Shown here: positions 1-5,462 of the stretch, in pieces
How the letters are laid out: the number at the start of each line of letters is the position of its first letter
Numbering within the stretch: position 1 is the stretch's first letter
Assembly (NCBI GenBank): GCA_035294565.1
Contig: DATGKR010000075.1
Location: 1-7,707, forward strand
Direction of reading: 5' to 3'
DNA length: 7,707 nucleotides
Source of the DNA: DATGKR01 sp035294565
Lineage (GTDB): Bacteria; Actinomycetota; Acidimicrobiia; Acidimicrobiales; Palsa-688
Notes under the pieces: model-generated
What the model was told of the DNA's origin: nothing
The model's input: the letters and a program-made list of their open reading frames with translations, nothing else
The model's database searches: none
Program-made: the position numbers and the translations under genes

Positions 1-2
1 GC

Positions 3-551
3 TGGCGGAGAGACCTGCTGGCCTGGAACCGCGCCGCCGACGCGGTGCTAGGGATCGAGGCGCTGCCGGAGGGGCGCCGCAACCTCCTCTGGGCGACGTT
101 CATGGCGCCCGAGTGGCGGCGGCTCTTCCGGGACTGGGAGATGGAGGCGGCGCGGGCGGTGGCCAGGTTTCGCGTCGAGGTCGCCTCCCATCTGGACGAG
201 CCCGCCTGCAGGCTGCTGATCGCGGAGCTGAGCGCCGAGAGCCCGGAGTTCGTCCGCTTCTGGGAGCGGCGGGACGTCCACGGCCGGACCGACGGCCTGA
301 AGCGGCTCCACCACCCGGAGCTGGGCGACCTGGAACTCGAGTACACGACCTACCACATCGACGACCAGCCCGGCCTCAGGCTGTGCCTCTGCACGCCCCA
401 GCCGGGGTCTACGACCGAGCAGGTGCTGCAACGGCTGGGAGAGAGCCTCGCCGACTCCGACGCCCCGTCCCGGCTCCGGCCGGCGGGAGCGGGGGGCGAG
501 GGGGGGCTCAGTCGGCGATCCGCTCCTCGGCCAGCACCCGGGTGGGCGTGA
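3..551 (+). CDS. XRE-type regulator, MmyB-like ligand-binding domain (5' end missing)
   Basis: This is the C-terminal part of a helix-turn-helix transcriptional regulator; the DNA-binding N-terminus lies left of the window. The reading frame is open from base 3, and 182 residues are visible. It opens with DLLAWNRAADAVLG and continues with NLLWATFMAPEWRRLFRDW, a run of AARAVARFRVE, ESPEFVRFWERRDV and LKRLHHPELGDLELEY, then ends with a CTPQPGS segment. This order is the family pattern of the MmyB-like ligand-binding domain found after an N-terminal HTH in many actinobacterial regulators; its ligand is usually unknown (possibly an acyl group or lipid). The domain fold should end near visible residue 157. 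The remaining residues, rich in Gly, Arg and Pro, run antisense through the 3' end of the neighbouring PPOX gene and are probably a read-through tail. The first possible start inside the window is the GTG at 45, but homology begins before it, so it is not the true start. Confidence 0.88.
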   Translation, partial: WRRDLLAWNRAADAVLGIEALPEGRRNLLWATFMAPEWRRLFRDWEMEAARAVARFRVEVASHLDEPACRLLIAELSAESPEFVRFWERRDVHGRTDGLKRLHHPELGDLELEYTTYHIDDQPGLRLCLCTPQPGSTTEQVLQRLGESLADSDAPSRLRPAGAGGEGGLSRRSAPRPAPGWA

Positions 552-936
552 CCCGGACCAGGACCTCACCCGGACCCGCGTTCCGCCGCCCGAACTCCTC
601 CGCCCGGTCGGCGCCCATGTAACGGCCCCCGATCTCGGTCGCGTAGCGGAGCAGCGCCTCCGAATCCCGGCTGAGGGTGGCCCGGCCCTCGACCATCACG
701 AACGCGTAGGGCGGCGTCTCGTCGTCGACACAGAGGCAGACCCGGGGATCGCGGCGCAGGCTGCGGGCCTTGACCGTGCCGGCGCCGGTGGTGAAGACCA
801 GGTCGTCGCCATCGAGGACGAACCACACCGGAACCACGTGGGGCCGGCCGTCCTTTCTGGTGGTGGCGAGCTTGGCGGTGCGAGTGCCGTGGGCGAGAAA
901 GGCCCTCCAGCGCTCAGGGGGCATGACCCGGGTCAC
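508..936 (-). CDS. PPOX-class (probable F420- or flavin-dependent) oxidoreductase
   Basis: A 142-residue protein of the pyridoxamine-5'-phosphate-oxidase-like split-barrel fold, the size of the Rv1155-type F420-dependent enzymes. Visible hallmarks are the first strands KLATTRKDGRPHVVPVWFV (about residues 22-40), the LDGDDLVFTT strand (41-50), the cofactor-phosphate-binding stretch TVKARSLRRDPRVCLCVD (54-71) and the later strand VMVEGRATLS (80-89). Family knowledge suggests reduction of a small substrate using F420H2 or a flavin; sequence alone does not tell which cofactor. I use the GTG at 936, which follows a G-rich run at about 5 bases. The ATG at 924, which would shorten the protein by four residues, is almost as plausible. 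It starts 43 bases after the O-methyltransferase stop on the same strand, so the two are probably co-transcribed. Its 3' end overlaps the convergent regulator gene by 44 bases. Confidence 0.88.
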   Translation of the reverse strand: MTRVMPPERWRAFLAHGTRTAKLATTRKDGRPHVVPVWFVLDGDDLVFTTGAGTVKARSLRRDPRVCLCVDDETPPYAFVMVEGRATLSRDSEALLRYATEIGGRYMGADRAEEFGRRNAGPGEVLVRVTPTRVLAEERIAD

Positions 937-979
937 GCCCCCCCACCCCGCGACCCCCGGGGCCCCGATCGATCCAGTT

Positions 980-1648
980 TCACCCCGGACCCTCGCCCTG
1001 GTCCCGGAGCCGGGCGATCGAGAGCCCGTCCCGCAGGGGCACGATCATTCCCTCCAGGCGCGGGTCGTCCGCCACCAGTCGGTTCCAGCGGGCCGCGTTG
1101 AGCGCCGGCTGGGAGCGGGGCTCGGGCACCTCGCCACGCCGCAGGGCGTTGTCGGCCAGCAGCAGACCGCCGGGCCGGAGGTGTCCGACGCACAGCTCGA
1201 AGCAGCGCTCGACCACGCCCTCGTCGGGGAAGGAGGTGAGGAGGTCGTTGAAGATGCAGTCCACCGGCCCGCCATCGCCTTCCAGGAAGGCGATGGCATC
1301 CTCCTCGACCACCCGGACCCGCCCTTCCAGCCCGGCCTCGCGCAGGTTGCGGCGCGCCTCGGCGGCCCGCGCCGGGTCACGCTCCAGGGTGAGCACGGTG
1401 CCCGAGCAGCCGCCGGCCAGCCAGATGGCGGAGTAACCGACTGCCGTCCCCAGCTCGATCGCATCCCGGCAACGGGCGGCGCGGGTGAGCAGGCGCAGGA
1501 GCTGGCCCACGGCTGGACCGATGCCGGGCACTGACGACGCCGCGATCTCGCGCTCCAGGCGGGCGAGGACCGGCTCCCGGGCGGGGAGGAGCGATTCCAT
1601 GTAGGTCTCCAGCTCGGGCGTGAGGACGACGCCGGGCAACCTGGTCAT
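980..1648 (-). CDS. class I SAM-dependent O-methyltransferase (COG4122 type)
   Basis: A 222-residue cytosolic methyltransferase of the caffeoyl-CoA/catechol O-methyltransferase-like family, transferring a methyl group from S-adenosylmethionine to a hydroxyl of an unknown small molecule. The SAM-binding motif I is AIELGTAVGYSAIWLA (residues 64-79), followed by the acidic strand end VLTLERDP (85-92), VRVVEEDAIAFL (111-122), LRPGGLLLADNALRRGEV (157-174) and a C-terminal LRDGLSIARL (205-214). All are in the usual order and spacing, and the length is normal. The ATG at 1648 is chosen because GGAG lies 7 bases upstream and homology begins there; an upstream extension to 1729 would run into the divergent clpP leader. 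One oddity: after the Asp of the motif usually seen as D-x-D-K, this protein has FNDLLTS (133-139), so the second metal-ligand Asp and the Lys are absent. It reads away from clpP and leads into the PPOX gene. Confidence 0.88.
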   Translation of the reverse strand: MTRLPGVVLTPELETYMESLLPAREPVLARLEREIAASSVPGIGPAVGQLLRLLTRAARCRDAIELGTAVGYSAIWLAGGCSGTVLTLERDPARAAEARRNLREAGLEGRVRVVEEDAIAFLEGDGGPVDCIFNDLLTSFPDEGVVERCFELCVGHLRPGGLLLADNALRRGEVPEPRSQPALNAARWNRLVADDPRLEGMIVPLRDGLSIARLRDQGEGPG

Positions 1649-1765
1649 CGCCCGGCTCCGGCGGAGACAAGGGCATCGAGCATGGGGCCATCTCCTTCTC
1701 CTGCTGGCGGTCGTCGGTCCATGCGTCAACTGTATCCGGCCGGGCTGCTAGGCTTGGTAGCGGTG

Positions 1766-2395
1766 ATGGAACCTGTGTCCTGGATCCCCACCGTGGTCGA
1801 GAACGACGGTGGCAGGGGTGAGCGCTCCTTCGACATCTACTCCCGGTTGCTGCGCGATCGCATCGTCATCCTCGGACGTCCGATCGACCACGTGATGGCG
1901 AACCTGGTCGTGGCCCAGTTGATCTATCTGGCGGCCGAGGACCCGGAGCGGGAGATCCAGATCTACATCAACTCGCCCGGCGGCGCCGTGGCCCCCGGCT
2001 TCGCTATCTACGACACCATGCAGCACATACGGGCTCCGATCTCCACCGTGGCCGTGGGCCGTGCGGCGAGCTTTGGGACGATCATCCTCATGGCCGGCAC
2101 CAAGGGCCGGCGCTTCGCGCTCCCCAATGCCCGCATCCACCTGCACCAGCCGTTGGTGGCGGGGCGGGGCATCACCGGTCAGGCCACGGACCTCGACATC
2201 CACGCTCGCGAGATCATCAGGATCCGGGACGAGCTGAACCGCCTGATCGCCATGCACACCGGCCAGCCGATCGAACGGGTGGCGCGGGACACGGACCGTG
2301 ACTTCTTCCTCTCTCCCCAGGAGGCGATCGAGTACGGCCTGATCGACGGGGTGATCGAGGCCGTACCCGAGGCGGCGGCGACCACCGGTTCCTGA
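1766..2395 (+). CDS. clpP: ATP-dependent Clp protease proteolytic subunit
   Basis: The peptidase subunit of the Clp protease. It forms heptameric rings that degrade unfolded protein delivered by a Clp ATPase. From the ATG at 1766 it has 209 residues, and the first residues WIPTVVEND and GERSFDIYSRLL match the normal mature N-terminus. The catalytic triad is visible: Ser102 in GRAASFG, His127 in IHLHQP and Asp179 in RDTDRDF. The handle-helix region GQATDLDIHAREI and the end EAIEYGLIDGVIE are also conserved. In-frame starts at 1682 and 1721 would add 28 or 15 residues without family support, and the first would overlap the divergent methyltransferase leader. I therefore prefer 1766, although no strong ribosome-binding site precedes any of the three. 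Compared with the E. coli protein there are three extra residues between HQPL and GQATD (VAGRGIT instead of four residues). No clpX or second clpP is adjacent. The stop codon lies inside a strong hairpin. Confidence 0.96.
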   Translation: MEPVSWIPTVVENDGGRGERSFDIYSRLLRDRIVILGRPIDHVMANLVVAQLIYLAAEDPEREIQIYINSPGGAVAPGFAIYDTMQHIRAPISTVAVGRAASFGTIILMAGTKGRRFALPNARIHLHQPLVAGRGITGQATDLDIHAREIIRIRDELNRLIAMHTGQPIERVARDTDRDFFLSPQEAIEYGLIDGVIEAVPEAAATTGS

Positions 2396-2416
2396 TCCCG
2401 CCGGAGCGGGGGTCAG
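2392..2416. terminator. terminator-like hairpin at the clpP stop codon
   Basis: CTGATCCCGC (2392-2401) pairs with GCGGGGGTCAG (2406-2416) across the loop CGGA, giving ten pairs including one G-T, with one bulged G. It includes the clpP stop codon. There is no T-run, so it would be an atypical GC-rich terminator. Because the neighbouring genes converge here it could serve both strands. Confidence 0.45.
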
Positions 2417-2443
2417 GTGCGATGAGCCGCCGGCGGTGGTGCC

Positions 2444-2460
2444 GGGCTCAGCCGGAGCCC
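2444..2460. terminator. hairpin overlapping the ester cyclase stop codon
   Basis: GGGCTC (2444-2449) and GAGCCC (2455-2460) form a perfect six-pair stem with a five-base loop. The stem spans the stop codon of the minus-strand ester cyclase gene. It lies 27 bases from the clpP hairpin, in the same convergent gap. It lacks a T-run, so a terminator role is inferred from position only. Confidence 0.35.
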
Positions 2461-2897
2461 GCGGAGGCATCGGCGCCCGCCGGCCTCGGGATGACGCCGA
2501 GCTGCTGGAGGAATCCGAGCTCGTCCTTGCAGGACCAGTGCTCCACGATCCTGCCCGCGACCACGCGATGGATGGCGATGGCCTTCATCTCGAGGTCGTG
2601 GCCCGTCGCAGGGATCCCGAACAGGTCCCCGGCGTGCTTCCCATACGCCGTCAGTCGGGTCACCACCCGGTCGCCTTCGGCGACCATGTCCTCGATCTGG
2701 TGGTAGCCGGGCGTGGCCTCCCAGAAGATCGCGAACGCCTGCTTCAGCCCCTCCCGACCATCCGCCAGGCCCGGAAAGGGCGGGGGGGCGTGGTTCACGT
2801 AGTCGTCGGCGACGAGCTCGTCCATGGCCGTCAGGTTGCCCCGGTCGATCTCGGCGTAGAAGCGTCTGACGATGGCCTTGTTCTCTTCCGTCGACAT
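2448..2897 (-). CDS. SnoaL-like ester cyclase / polyketide-cyclase fold protein
   Basis: A 149-residue protein of the SnoaL-like NTF2 fold (ester cyclase annotation group). Visible features are the N-terminal helix ENKAIVRRFYAEIDRGNL (5-22), DELVADDYVNHAPPP (26-40), GLKQAFAIFWEATPGYHQIEDMVAEGDRVV (50-79), a HDLEMKAIAIHRVVAGRIVEHW core (100-121) and the family ending DELGFLQQLGVIP (125-137). Members range from polyketide cyclases to uncharacterised small-molecule binding proteins, so the substrate cannot be given. The start at 2897 is well supported: GGAGG lies nine bases upstream, while longer in-frame extensions have no homology. It is intact, unlike the genes that follow to its right. It converges with clpP; 101 bases separate its start from the end of the tetR remnant on the same strand. 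Confidence 0.9.
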   Translation of the reverse strand: MSTEENKAIVRRFYAEIDRGNLTAMDELVADDYVNHAPPPFPGLADGREGLKQAFAIFWEATPGYHQIEDMVAEGDRVVTRLTAYGKHAGDLFGIPATGHDLEMKAIAIHRVVAGRIVEHWSCKDELGFLQQLGVIPRPAGADASAGSG

Positions 2898-2998
2898 CGT
2901 TCCACCTCCGGTCCCAGGACCTGACGCACGCGATCGATGCCATGTCAGATGCCCGGTTCGAGTCACACCTTCCTGCCGCCTTGCTGGTTGGGGCGAGA

Positions 2999-3647
2999 TC
3001 ATACGCGGCCACCGTCTCCGCGTCGACCCCGTGCTCGTCGGCGGCCGGTGTGCCCGGGCTCGGGTCTGGGTCCTGCCCCGGCGAGTCCGGCGGCACAGCC
3101 CACTAGGGTGGCCATGAGCCCGGCCGCCTGATCGGAGCCGAGGCCGGCGTCCCGGACCAGCGTGCGCCAGCAGGCGAAGGACGTGGCCAGGCGCAGGGCG
3201 GCCAGTCGCCGACCGTCATCGACAATCCCCTCCCCCCACACCCCTCGCCGAGCGCCTCGGCGGCGGCCTGGAGACGTGCGAAGCCGCCACCCACCGGGAC
3301 CTTCTCGGAGTCGCGGAGGACGCGGTCGATCATCTCCCGGTTGGCGTCGTGGGAGGCGAACGGCTCGGCCAGCCCGTGCCGACGGCGCCGGGCCGGATCG
3401 GGGGGCTCCAGCCAGGAGGCCGTGTCCGGTGGCGGGTGCTGGGACAGGAAGTGCGAGGCGCAGGCCGTGAACACAGCGCCTCCTGGTCGGGGAAGTGGCG
3501 GTAGAGCGTGTGGCGCTGAACGCCGGCCACCGCGGCGATGGCGGCCAGGCTCGTCTCGGCCGGCCCCAGGGTGCGGTGCAGCTCGACCGCCGCCTCCACG
3601 ATCCACCGGCGTGTCTCCTCCTGGCGTTGCGCTCGCCGTTTGAGCAC
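2999..3647 (-). pseudogene. TetR-family regulator, broken by two frame changes
   Basis: A TetR-type repressor whose pieces lie in three frames. The N-terminal helix-turn-helix is clear from the GTG at 3647: EETRRWIVEAAVELH, then TSLAAIAAVAGVQRHTLYRHFPDQEAL (about residues 33-58). At 3472-3475 (TGTG on the minus strand) the frame is lost; the continuation FTACASHFLSQHPPPD, then DANREMIDRVLRDSEKVPV and LQAAAEALGEG, is in the next frame. A second change occurs in the C-rich tract 3227-3246. The last frame gives RLAALRLATSFACWRTLVRD and GSDQAAGLMATLVGCAAG, typical of the C-terminal effector domain. Both changes equal one missing or two extra bases, so sequencing indels are possible, but neighbouring genes show heavier damage. 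A full-length product would have about 200 residues. It is divergent from the cupin gene, and operator-like palindromes lie between them, so it probably controlled itself and the cupin gene. Confidence 0.8.
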
Positions 3648-3662
3648 GTACTTGCGTTTCGC

Positions 3663-3678
3663 TGCACGATCTCGTGCA
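3663..3678. promoter_or_regulatory. perfect inverted repeat, candidate TetR operator
   Basis: TGCACGA (3663-3669) and TCGTGCA (3672-3678) are exact inverse complements separated by TC, a 16-base site of the size and symmetry bound by TetR dimers. It begins 16 bases upstream of the tetR start, in the divergent tetR-cupin region. Function is inferred from symmetry and position. Confidence 0.6.
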
Positions 3679-3731
3679 TCCGATCATTGACCCGGGGACC
3701 CGGGCCGAGCCCAAGCGCAGCATCGGGCAAC

Positions 3732-3748
3732 CACTGCACAAGTGCGTG
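3732..3748. promoter_or_regulatory. second operator-like inverted repeat near the cupin start
   Basis: GCAC (3736-3739) and GTGC (3742-3745) surround AA. With a bulged T the symmetry widens to CAC...GTG at 3732-3748. The TGCAC half-site is the same as in the palindrome at 3663-3678, which suggests a second, weaker site for the same regulator 20 bases before the cupin start. Confidence 0.35.
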
Positions 3749-3768
3749 TAGTCATCGGAGACGCGGCC

Positions 3769-4262
3769 ATGGATGCCCAGCGTGTGCTCGTGGTCAGGCC
3801 GGGAGAGGGCGGCGGCGTCGACCTGCCCGGCCTCGGCGTCGACTTCAAGGTCGGAGGCGAGAGCACCGGCGGCCGGCTCTCGATCGTCGAGCATCCCATG
3901 GAACCCGGTCGCATGACGCCGCCTCACGTCCACCACCGGGAGGACGAGTTGTCCTGCGTGCTCGAGGGACCCTTCGGCGTGCGGGTGGGGGAGGAGGTGG
4001 CGATGGTGGGTCCCGGTCGCCATGCATACAAGCCCGCGGCGTCCCCCACACGTTCTGGAATCCCGGCCCGACTCGTCGAGCTCATCTGGCCGGGTTCGAG
4101 CGGTTCGTCGAACAGCTGGCTGAGCTCGTTCGCGCCCCGCACCCGGACCTGGAGGAGAGATGGGGCGAGCTTGGCCTGGAGTTCGTGCCCGAGTGGATCC
4201 CTCAGCTCCAGGGGCAGCACGGCCTCAGGCTGGTAGGGCCGGAACTGGTAGGGCCGGAATAG
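3769..4262 (+). pseudogene. cupin-domain protein, frameshifted
   Basis: A single-domain cupin of about 160 residues. The ATG at 3769 has GGAG eight bases upstream. The first frame contains GRMTPPHVHHREDELSCVLEG, which is cupin motif 1 with the metal-binding His-x-His and Glu, followed by VRVGEEVAMVGPGRHAYKP. The frame then shifts at 4032-4040: cupin motif 2 continues as RGVPHTFWNPGPT one frame over, so the conserved P-x-G...H...N is split. At about 4063-4071 the family-like segment RLVELIWPG lies back in the first frame. After about 4087-4096 the second frame resumes with GFERFVEQLAELV and runs to the stop at 4260-4262. At least one, and more likely three, frame changes are needed. As sequenced, the first frame ends at 4236 without motif 2. 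It is divergent from tetR and overlaps the end of the next gene. Substrate unknown; related cupins are diverse. Confidence 0.75.
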
Positions 4263-4645
4263 GATCGGCTGGCCAACGCCGGTCCCGACCGCCCTCGGAG
4301 GGCTGCGGCGGCATGTGCCCGGGCCACCTCGGCCGTGGTCCCTCCCATCGTCAGAGGCTGCCCATCGGGACCGATGCCCTTCATCGTCCAGCGGGACGAC
4401 GTGAGCGCCAGCTCGCCACAGGATAGGGTCGGCTTGATGTCGACGCTGAACGTCGGCCTCGATGCCAGGAACCGCGTGAACACCTCTCTGATGGCATCGA
4501 CACCGCGGGTGACGTGGCCCGGCGGGAAGTGGAGCACGGCATCCGGCTCATAGAGCATCAGCAAGCTCTCCACGTCCCCGGCATTGGCCCGCTCGACGAG
4601 CAGCCGGCCGAGGTCCTCGGGGCGCGCCGCGCGATCGTGGCCCAT
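4202..4645 (-). CDS. NTF2/SnoaL-like protein with an aberrant C-terminus
   Basis: A 147-residue open frame whose first 109 residues match the YybH/SnoaL-like NTF2 fold: LGRLLVERANAGDVESLLML (12-31), YEPDAVLHFPPGHVTRGVDA (32-51), REVFTRFLASRPTFSVDIKP (53-72), then TSSRWTMKGIGPDGQPLTMG and TTAEVAR. Family members usually close with an Arg-rich turn and a W-x-x-x-D-N/D-P strand. Here the frame instead gives an Ala/Ser/Pro-rich tail that overlaps the convergent cupin gene by 61 bases. Another frame from about 4315 reads QPSEGG..RRWPADPIPAL and stops near 4224, which could be the original end, so a 3' frameshift is likely. The ATG at 4645 has only a weak GAG seven bases upstream; a better GGAGGT lies 20 bases away. 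Such proteins often bind or isomerise small molecules; no function can be assigned. Confidence 0.65.
   Translation of the reverse strand: MGHDRAARPEDLGRLLVERANAGDVESLLMLYEPDAVLHFPPGHVTRGVDAIREVFTRFLASRPTFSVDIKPTLSCGELALTSSRWTMKGIGPDGQPLTMGGTTAEVARAHAAAALRGRSGPALASRSYSGPTSSGPTSLRPCCPWS
4230..4259. repeat. 15-base perfect tandem duplication
   Basis: CTGGTAGGGCCGGAA occurs twice in direct succession (4230-4244 and 4245-4259), immediately before the TAG stop of the cupin frame. It encodes LVGPE twice in that frame. On the other strand it lies in the aberrant tail of the NTF2-like gene. Being a multiple of three, it preserves the frames. Confidence 0.95.
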
Positions 4646-4705
4646 CGGTACGCTCGTAATTCGTGACCTCCCGACCGTGACAAGATTCGAGCGCTCGCAT
4701 CTTCG

Positions 4706-5240
4706 TCACGGCTTCGTCGCGACGAGAATCGCCTTGGCGCCCGGCACCTCCAGGGACAGGCGTCGAACGTCACGCAAGCCTGCGTCGGTCAACCAGCCAG
4801 TGTGCTCGGCTCCGGTGTGGTTCCGCCCCCTTCCTCGACGAGCGTGTTCAGGCTCATGAGGGCGGCCGCAGTGGGTCCGGTCTGTGCCATCCGGCTGTCG
4901 CGACGTGGATGGGGGAACGCACGGCGGAGCTCGCTGTCGAAGGCGCCGGATCCGACTCCGAGGTCGAGAGCGAACGCATCGCCTCGACCAGACGGCCCCG
5001 GCTGGCGCACAGACGCTTGTCCATGAACCTGACCCGGCCGCCGAGCTGACGTGACGTCCGTCTCGCGCACCGAGCAGGCCCGAGGCTGGCGTGCGCGGTG
5101 AGAGGAGCATCTCTGCCGGCCGCTCGGCGATCCCGCGCTCGCGGGCCAGCTCCTCCGGCGTCGTGCTCCCGGTCCGGGAGAGCGGCGAGAAGGCGTCGAG
5201 CCCGTGCGTCACGGAGAGCGTCTTCGAGATCCAACAAGGC
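4706..5240 (-). pseudogene. O-methyltransferase (acetylserotonin-type) remnant, deleted and frameshifted
   Basis: The remains of a SAM-dependent methyltransferase with an N-terminal dimerisation domain, a family of roughly 330-340 residues; only about 535 bases are left. Pieces in order: SKTLSVTHGLDAFSPLS and TPEELARERGIAERPAEMLL, then GLLGARDGRHVSS (dimerisation domain, one frame). Next is LGGRVRFMDKRLCASRGRLVEAM (second frame), then ALDLGVGSGAFDSELRRAFPH, which is SAM motif I (third frame). The third frame runs directly into GPTAAALMSLNTLVEEGG. Finally HTGWLTDAGLRDVRRLSLEVPG and AILVATKP with the stop at 4706 are back in the first frame. The segments normally between HVSS and LGG, between the LVEA helix and motif I, and between motif I and MSLN (motifs II-III and the catalytic region) are missing. 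This cannot be a working enzyme. It lies on the same strand as the NTF2-like gene, 60 bases upstream of its start, and may once have shared an operon with it. Confidence 0.8.
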
Positions 5241-5368
5241 GGTCGACGGCTGCGTGATCGGAAGCGGGCTTGGGGTGGTGGCCGGCTGAGCGGACGTCGC
5301 CCTCGCTCGAGAACGGGAGCCGGTGGCCCCGCCCGAGGCCGTGGAGTTCAGCCCTGCCGTGGACTGAG

Positions 5369-5409
5369 GCCCCTGGCCGCAGGCCAGGTGGATCGGCGCC
5401 CCTGGCCGC
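5369..5409. repeat. 12-base direct repeat and hairpin downstream of the TMEM175-like remnant
   Basis: GCCCCTGGCCGC occurs at 5369-5380 and again at 5398-5409. The first copy forms part of a perfect seven-pair hairpin, CCTGGCC (5372-5378) with GGCCAGG (5382-5388), loop GCA. The region 5241-5462 shows no recognisable gene. The hairpin could have terminated the minus-strand TMEM175-like gene, which ends at 5463, but there is no T-run. Confidence 0.5.
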
Positions 5410-5462
5410 GACGTGGGGCGCGGACGCTCCCGGGTCTGGGAGCGAGCCGCGAGCGCCGCGAC

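Noticed and set aside
770..1534. Long plus-strand open frames opposite the PPOX and O-methyltransferase genes
   Set aside because: They show no family pattern and mirror the codon bias of the real minus-strand genes; long shadow frames are common at this GC content.
1682..1765. Longer N-terminus for ClpP and a possible TCAACT-17-TAGGCT promoter at 1726-1754
   Set aside because: The extra residues have no counterpart in ClpP proteins. The promoter match is only about half of each consensus hexamer, too weak to list as a feature.
3495..3768. Plus-strand reading frame extending upstream of the cupin into tetR
   Set aside because: Only the portion downstream of about 4040 matches the cupin family; the upstream part is antisense to the tetR helix-turn-helix.
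5241..5462. Possible extra gene between the methyltransferase and TMEM175-like remnants
   Set aside because: All frames in this interval are low-complexity, with no recognisable motif or ribosome-binding site; only a hairpin and a direct repeat can be supported.
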